A DNA stretch of 64,000 bases. Source: Acidobacteriota bacterium. GTDB taxonomy: Bacteria > Acidobacteriota > Thermoanaerobaculia > Thermoanaerobaculales > Thermoanaerobaculaceae. A program made the position numbers and the translations under genes. Below, in pieces: positions 63,205 through 64,000 of the stretch (the stretch's first letter is position 1; the number at the start of each line of letters is the position of its first letter). The stretch lies in assembly GCA_016213675.1 (NCBI GenBank), contig JACQZW010000073.1, positions 44,298 through 108,297 on the forward strand. The letters are read 5' to 3'. The notes below the pieces were generated by a model that was not told the DNA's origin, did no database searches, and saw nothing but the letters and a program-made list of their open reading frames with translations.

Positions 63205-63768
63205 CTACGTTCGTCGCGTCGCCGATACCCCATCGCGGCTCTCGCGTCCGGTGACCCGCTCGCTCCGCAGAGATGGGCCACGCACCCCAGGGGCGGGCTT
63301 TTCTCCCCCTCCCGCCCTCGCACCCCGCGCCCGTCCCCCACCCGTGAAACTGCCCGGATTCCGAGTTGGTAATGGCAACGTGAACCCGAGGAGCAGTCCG
63401 AACGTGCCGAAGAGCACCGCCCACGAAGGCGTCTCGCGAGCTGTCATGAGGGCCCACCACGTGAGGTCGTCTTCGTCGAAGAGGAACGCAACCAAACCAA
63501 GCGGCACGACTCCCAGGGGCACGCAGGCGATGCAGAGACGCGCGCGGTTCACGTGCCTGGGCCACCACGTGTACGCCGCCAGGATGAGCGGCGCGTAGAC
63601 CAGCGCGAGGCTCGGCAGCAGCACCGCACCGGCCCCGATGGCGAGACTCCAGACATCCCGTGCTGTCGGGGCACTCCCGCCCTGAAGCATCACCGTCAGC
63701 CAGAAGGCGCCGATGGGGACTGCGACCAGAGCCAGGACCTTCAGTGCGCCTCGCATCCAGGACCTCAT
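63205..63768 (-). CDS. Small membrane protein with repeat-derived C-terminus
   Basis: 187 residues from ATG 63768. Residues ~8-27 ('VLALVAVPIGAFWLTVML'), ~40-70, ~80-95 and ~115-130 are hydrophobic, giving about four membrane helices. No known domain is recognised. From about residue 135 the sequence changes to Gly/Arg/Ala/Ser-rich ('GGGRARGARAGGGEKPAPG'), and the last ~27 residues ('SERVTGRESRDGVSATRRT') are encoded by a repeat that has an inverted copy at 63901-63979. The original 3' end may have been lost by repeat insertion. No ribosome site is present; TACGAT ends six bases before the ATG. Confidence 0.5.
   Translation of the reverse strand: MRSWMRGALKVLALVAVPIGAFWLTVMLQGGSAPTARDVWSLAIGAGAVLLPSLALVYAPLILAAYTWWPRHVNRARLCIACVPLGVVPLGLVAFLFDEDDLTWWALMTARETPSWAVLFGTFGLLLGFTLPLPTRNPGSFTGGGRARGARAGGGEKPAPGVRGPSLRSERVTGRESRDGVSATRRT
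63222..63299. repeat. Repeat element, copy A
   Basis: About 78 bases nearly identical, in inverted orientation, to 63901-63979, with roughly five mismatches. It covers the codons for the C-terminus of the small membrane protein. Confidence 0.85.
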
Positions 63769-63900
63769 CTATTTATCGTAACGCCCCATAGACCACATGC
63801 TTCGGAGAAGGAGCTGACCGTGCCGTCAGACGAACCTCCCGAGCGTCCGGGCTGGACGGGCGGGGGCCGGGCGGGCGGCGCCTGGGTGGGTGGGGGAAGA

Positions 63901-63979
63901 AGACCCGCCCCTGGGGTGCGCGGCCCATCTCTGCGGAGCGAGCGGGTCACCGGACGCGCGAGCCGCGGTGGGGTATCGG
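63901..63979. repeat. Repeat element, copy B (inverted)
   Basis: Inverted partner of 63222-63299. It is followed directly by a GAGGAGCGAAGCGAC core at the window edge. The 132 bases before it (63769-63900) hold the possible -10 box of the membrane-protein gene and otherwise GC-rich sequence without a gene. Confidence 0.85.
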
Positions 63980-64000
63980 GGGCCCGAGGAGCGAAGCGAC

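Noticed and set aside
63765..63950. 61-codon minus-strand frame overlapping the small membrane-protein start
   Set aside because: Encoded largely by the repeat element and Pro/Arg/Ser rich; no ribosome site.

Overview
The window is about 70% G+C and almost fully coding, with 61 supported protein genes and no tRNA, rRNA or CRISPR array. It looks like chromosomal DNA of an uncultured member of the Acidobacteriota, perhaps Thermoanaerobaculia-like. The reasons are two secreted von Willebrand proteins of the acidobacterial VWFA-related type (one with a GWxTD-like N-terminal half), secreted PKD/CARDB-type proteins, a TolQ-TolR-TolA-TolB-Pal-CpoB envelope system, and a Hfq/ComEC/CoaX gene set typical of Gram-negative bacteria. 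The phylum assignment is inference from gene content only.

Layout. 1-4437 (+): end of a HEAT-repeat gene, a degenerate HD-GYP protein, a secreted esterase and a CARDB-like secreted protein. 4462-28226 (-): long-form isocitrate lyase, then a dense chain of 18 genes whose neighbours mostly overlap or nearly touch. In transcription order the chain is alr, larB, aroB, valS, birA, coaX, an unknown gene, a TrmA/RlmD-type methyltransferase, comEC, miaA, hfq, a lipoprotein, a Crp-type regulator, pgsA, a prolidase-like peptidase, nadA, a MidA-type methyltransferase and a GWxTD/VWFA protein. 28286-32349: a membrane protein, an LpdD-like protein, a free B12-binding mutase subunit and an OPT transporter. 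32422-36370 (-): small envelope proteins (OmpA-like lipoprotein, VWFA protein, beta-barrel, TlpA-type thioredoxin). 36428-38692 (+): 3-hydroxyacyl-CoA dehydrogenase and acetate kinase. 38749-41397 (-): an overlapping operon hpt-ridA-EF2563-like-patatin. 41451-48510 (+): an uncharacterised helical protein, an FHA-RDD membrane protein and the whole Tol-Pal system. 48587-52583 (+): rpsT, purC, an atypical EF-G paralogue and a cold-shock gene behind a terminator-bearing leader. 52671-62757 (-): a partial complex I cluster (nuoB-nuoCD-nuoI), lytic transglycosylase, Xer recombinase, a PKD protein, a diguanylate cyclase, ndk and sucDC. 62758-64000: repeat-rich DNA around one small membrane-protein gene.

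The genes describe a respiring heterotroph. It has a TCA cycle with succinyl-CoA synthetase, a glyoxylate entry enzyme, acetate and acyl-CoA handling, cofactor synthesis (NAD, CoA, biotin transfer, nickel-pincer precursor, cobalamin-dependent mutase) and an energised outer-membrane Tol-Pal machine.

The most interesting cross-cutting signal is regulatory. At about eight gene starts a TANNNT-type -10 box lies only 6-9 bases before the start codon and no Shine-Dalgarno sequence is present, which predicts leaderless mRNAs alongside ordinary leadered ones. Other points of interest are the uncharacterised helical/FHA-RDD pair ahead of tolQ, the terminator in the cold-shock leader, the atypical EF-G-like GTPase, and an inverted repeat pair at the right edge that supplies the C-terminus of a membrane-protein gene.
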